Source of the DNA: Pleomorphochaeta sp963664495
Lineage (GTDB): Bacteria; Spirochaetota; Spirochaetia; Sphaerochaetales; Sphaerochaetaceae
Reading direction: 5' to 3'
Length of the DNA stretch: 64,000 nt
NCBI GenBank assembly: GCA_965140795.1
Contig: OZ223470.1
Coordinates: 2,604,001-2,668,000 of the forward strand
Part shown: piece after piece, positions 63,049 through 64,000 of the stretch
How the letters are laid out: every line of letters starts with the position of its first letter
How positions within the stretch are numbered: position 1 is the first letter of the stretch
The notes under the pieces: generated by a model
What the model saw: only the letters and a program-made list of their open reading frames with translations
Told to the model about the DNA's origin: nothing
Databases searched by the model: none
Made by a program: the position numbers and the translations under genes

Positions 63049-64000
63049 GTGGCAGATAAAATTGAGTTTTATAAACCTACCTTAAGAAGAAAAGATATGC
63101 AGTCAGTCTTGCAAGCCATGGTAGATGAAAAAATCGGGCCTGGTGCAAGAAAACAAGAATTTATAAATCTATTATGCCAAAGATTAAATAAAAAAAATGG
63201 TTTGGCACTTCGTAGTTATTATGATGCAATAATTTCTTCATTAAAGATCGCAGGCGTAAAAGAAAATTCAAATGTAGTAGTATCTATTCTTTCTCCTAAA
63301 ATATATAAATTAGCAATAAATTCATTAAAAGCAAAAGCTATTTATGTGGATATTGATAGTGATACTTGTAGTTTAAGAAGTGAAGATATTTTAGAAAAAA
63401 TAGAAGATAAAGATGTAGCTGCAATTTTGCTCTATGAACCTTTTTGTCAAATCCCTTATTCTGAAGATTTTAAAGCTTTAGGAATAAGTGTAATAGAAGA
63501 TATTTCTCAAAGTTTTGGATCTACTTTTGATGAAGATTTTGCAGGAAATTATGGGGATGTTGTTATTTGTGCTTTTGAGCAAGAACATATTGTTTCTTGT
63601 GGAGGGGGCGCGGCAATATTATATGATAAAAAGGAATATAAAGAACTCTTAGCAAAAGAATATTCTTTAATATCAAAATATCAACAACTACCAGATTTAA
63701 ATGCAGCTTTGGGAATTATTCAATTATATGATGTAGAAAAACACTTAGCTAAAAGAAATGAAATCTTTAATATGTTTAAAAATGCTTTATTAAAAACTGA
63801 TCACAAATTATTTGGTCAAAAAGATATAAACTTTTTTTCAAATGGTTGGTGTTTTCCTGTTATACTAGAATCAAATCCTGATCAAGTAATTGATTTTGCG
63901 AAAAAATATAATGTGACTTGTATGAAGATGTTCACAAACAGTATTGGTAATGATTATAAGAATCAATATTCATTATATCCAAAAGCAAGTGCTGCTGTAT
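63049..64000 (+). CDS. DegT/DnrJ/EryC1/StrS-family PLP-fold protein with His in place of the PLP Lys (3'-truncated)
   Basis: The first 317 codons of a sugar aminotransferase-fold protein; the 3' end is beyond the window. It starts at GTG 63049 after GTAGAGG, because the upstream ATG at 63047 is in another frame. Family features: EFYKPTLRRKDMQSVLQAMV, AIYVDIDSDTCSLRSED and SVIEDISQSFGSTFDEDFAG. The segment GDVVICAFEQEHIVSCGGGA at 169-188 is where active aminotransferases have F-x-x-T-K-x-I-x-x-G-E-G-G. The Lys that forms the Schiff base is replaced by His180. The known precedent is the dehydratase ColD. So it may be a PLP-dependent dehydratase or a non-catalytic relative. No sugar genes are seen because the window ends. 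Confidence 0.75.
   Translation, partial: MADKIEFYKPTLRRKDMQSVLQAMVDEKIGPGARKQEFINLLCQRLNKKNGLALRSYYDAIISSLKIAGVKENSNVVVSILSPKIYKLAINSLKAKAIYVDIDSDTCSLRSEDILEKIEDKDVAAILLYEPFCQIPYSEDFKALGISVIEDISQSFGSTFDEDFAGNYGDVVICAFEQEHIVSCGGGAAILYDKKEYKELLAKEYSLISKYQQLPDLNAALGIIQLYDVEKHLAKRNEIFNMFKNALLKTDHKLFGQKDINFFSNGWCFPVILESNPDQVIDFAKKYNVTCMKMFTNSIGNDYKNQYSLYPKASAAV

Overview
The window is about 30% GC and comes from a spirochaete of the Treponema type. Three things support this. The 16S rRNA (48575..50117) reads as treponemal. The order rpsF-ssb-rpsR-(membrane protein)-rplI-dnaB and the run rpsB-tsf-frr-uppS-cdsA-dxr-rseP are arranged as in treponemes. Several spirochaete-typical genes are present: a fused aroDE, a bacterial XPB helicase, two EF-G paralogues, an Hc1-like protein and a tiny COX24/mS38-type ribosomal protein.

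Layout. 1-600: 5' part of murD (minus). 894-5296: ribosomal protein and replication operon (plus), closed by a bidirectional terminator. 5353-6750: radical SAM protein of unknown function. 6884-13308: translation, isoprenoid, phospholipid and envelope-proteolysis operon (minus). 13435-15935: maf and an ABC-F ATPase. 16033-17520: aroDE (plus). 17586-24401: operon of a membrane protein, aroK, aroC, XPB helicase, an XPB-N-domain partner and a FAH-family protein. 24467-29924: nucleotide and DNA metabolism (dgt, nrdR, nfo), an ACT-domain/NTPase pair, a histone-like protein and a peroxiredoxin. 30023-36990s: tRNA-Tyr, D-lactate dehydrogenase, a queuosine-precursor transporter with a structured leader, CysQ-like phosphatase, mfd and trmB. 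37048-38726: a complete IS3-family element. 38751-47804: GNAT, EF-G-II, XRE regulator, EF-G, TPR protein, aldehyde dehydrogenase, an unknown gene and a single-domain asparaginase. 47883-53565: tRNA-Glu, tRNA-Lys and a full rRNA operon (16S-tRNA-Ala-23S-5S). 53622-62895: a catabolic island with PfkB kinase, DeoR regulator, an AfuABC-like ABC importer, a HAD phosphatase, glycerate kinase and CdaR. 63049-end: a DegT-family PLP-fold protein, cut by the window edge.

How the genes fit together. aroDE, aroK and aroC give much of the shikimate pathway. dxr and uppS feed undecaprenyl phosphate, and cdsA feeds phospholipids. The 53-63 kb island looks like a sugar-phosphate and glycerate utilisation module: the solute-binding protein carries the His-Asp and Glu residues of hexose-phosphate binders rather than the Tyr pair of iron binders, and its neighbours are a sugar-phosphate kinase, a phosphatase and two sugar-responsive regulators.

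The most notable observations are these. An IS3-family element sits exactly in the 6-nt loop of the 14-bp terminator hairpin between trmB and a GNAT gene, with a 3-bp target duplication, and its left end can fold to hide the transposase ribosome-binding site. The DegT-family protein has His where the PLP-binding Lys should be. A pair of 16-bp direct repeats three helical turns apart lies upstream of the glycerate kinase. Structured leaders precede rpsF, rpsB and the queuosine transporter.
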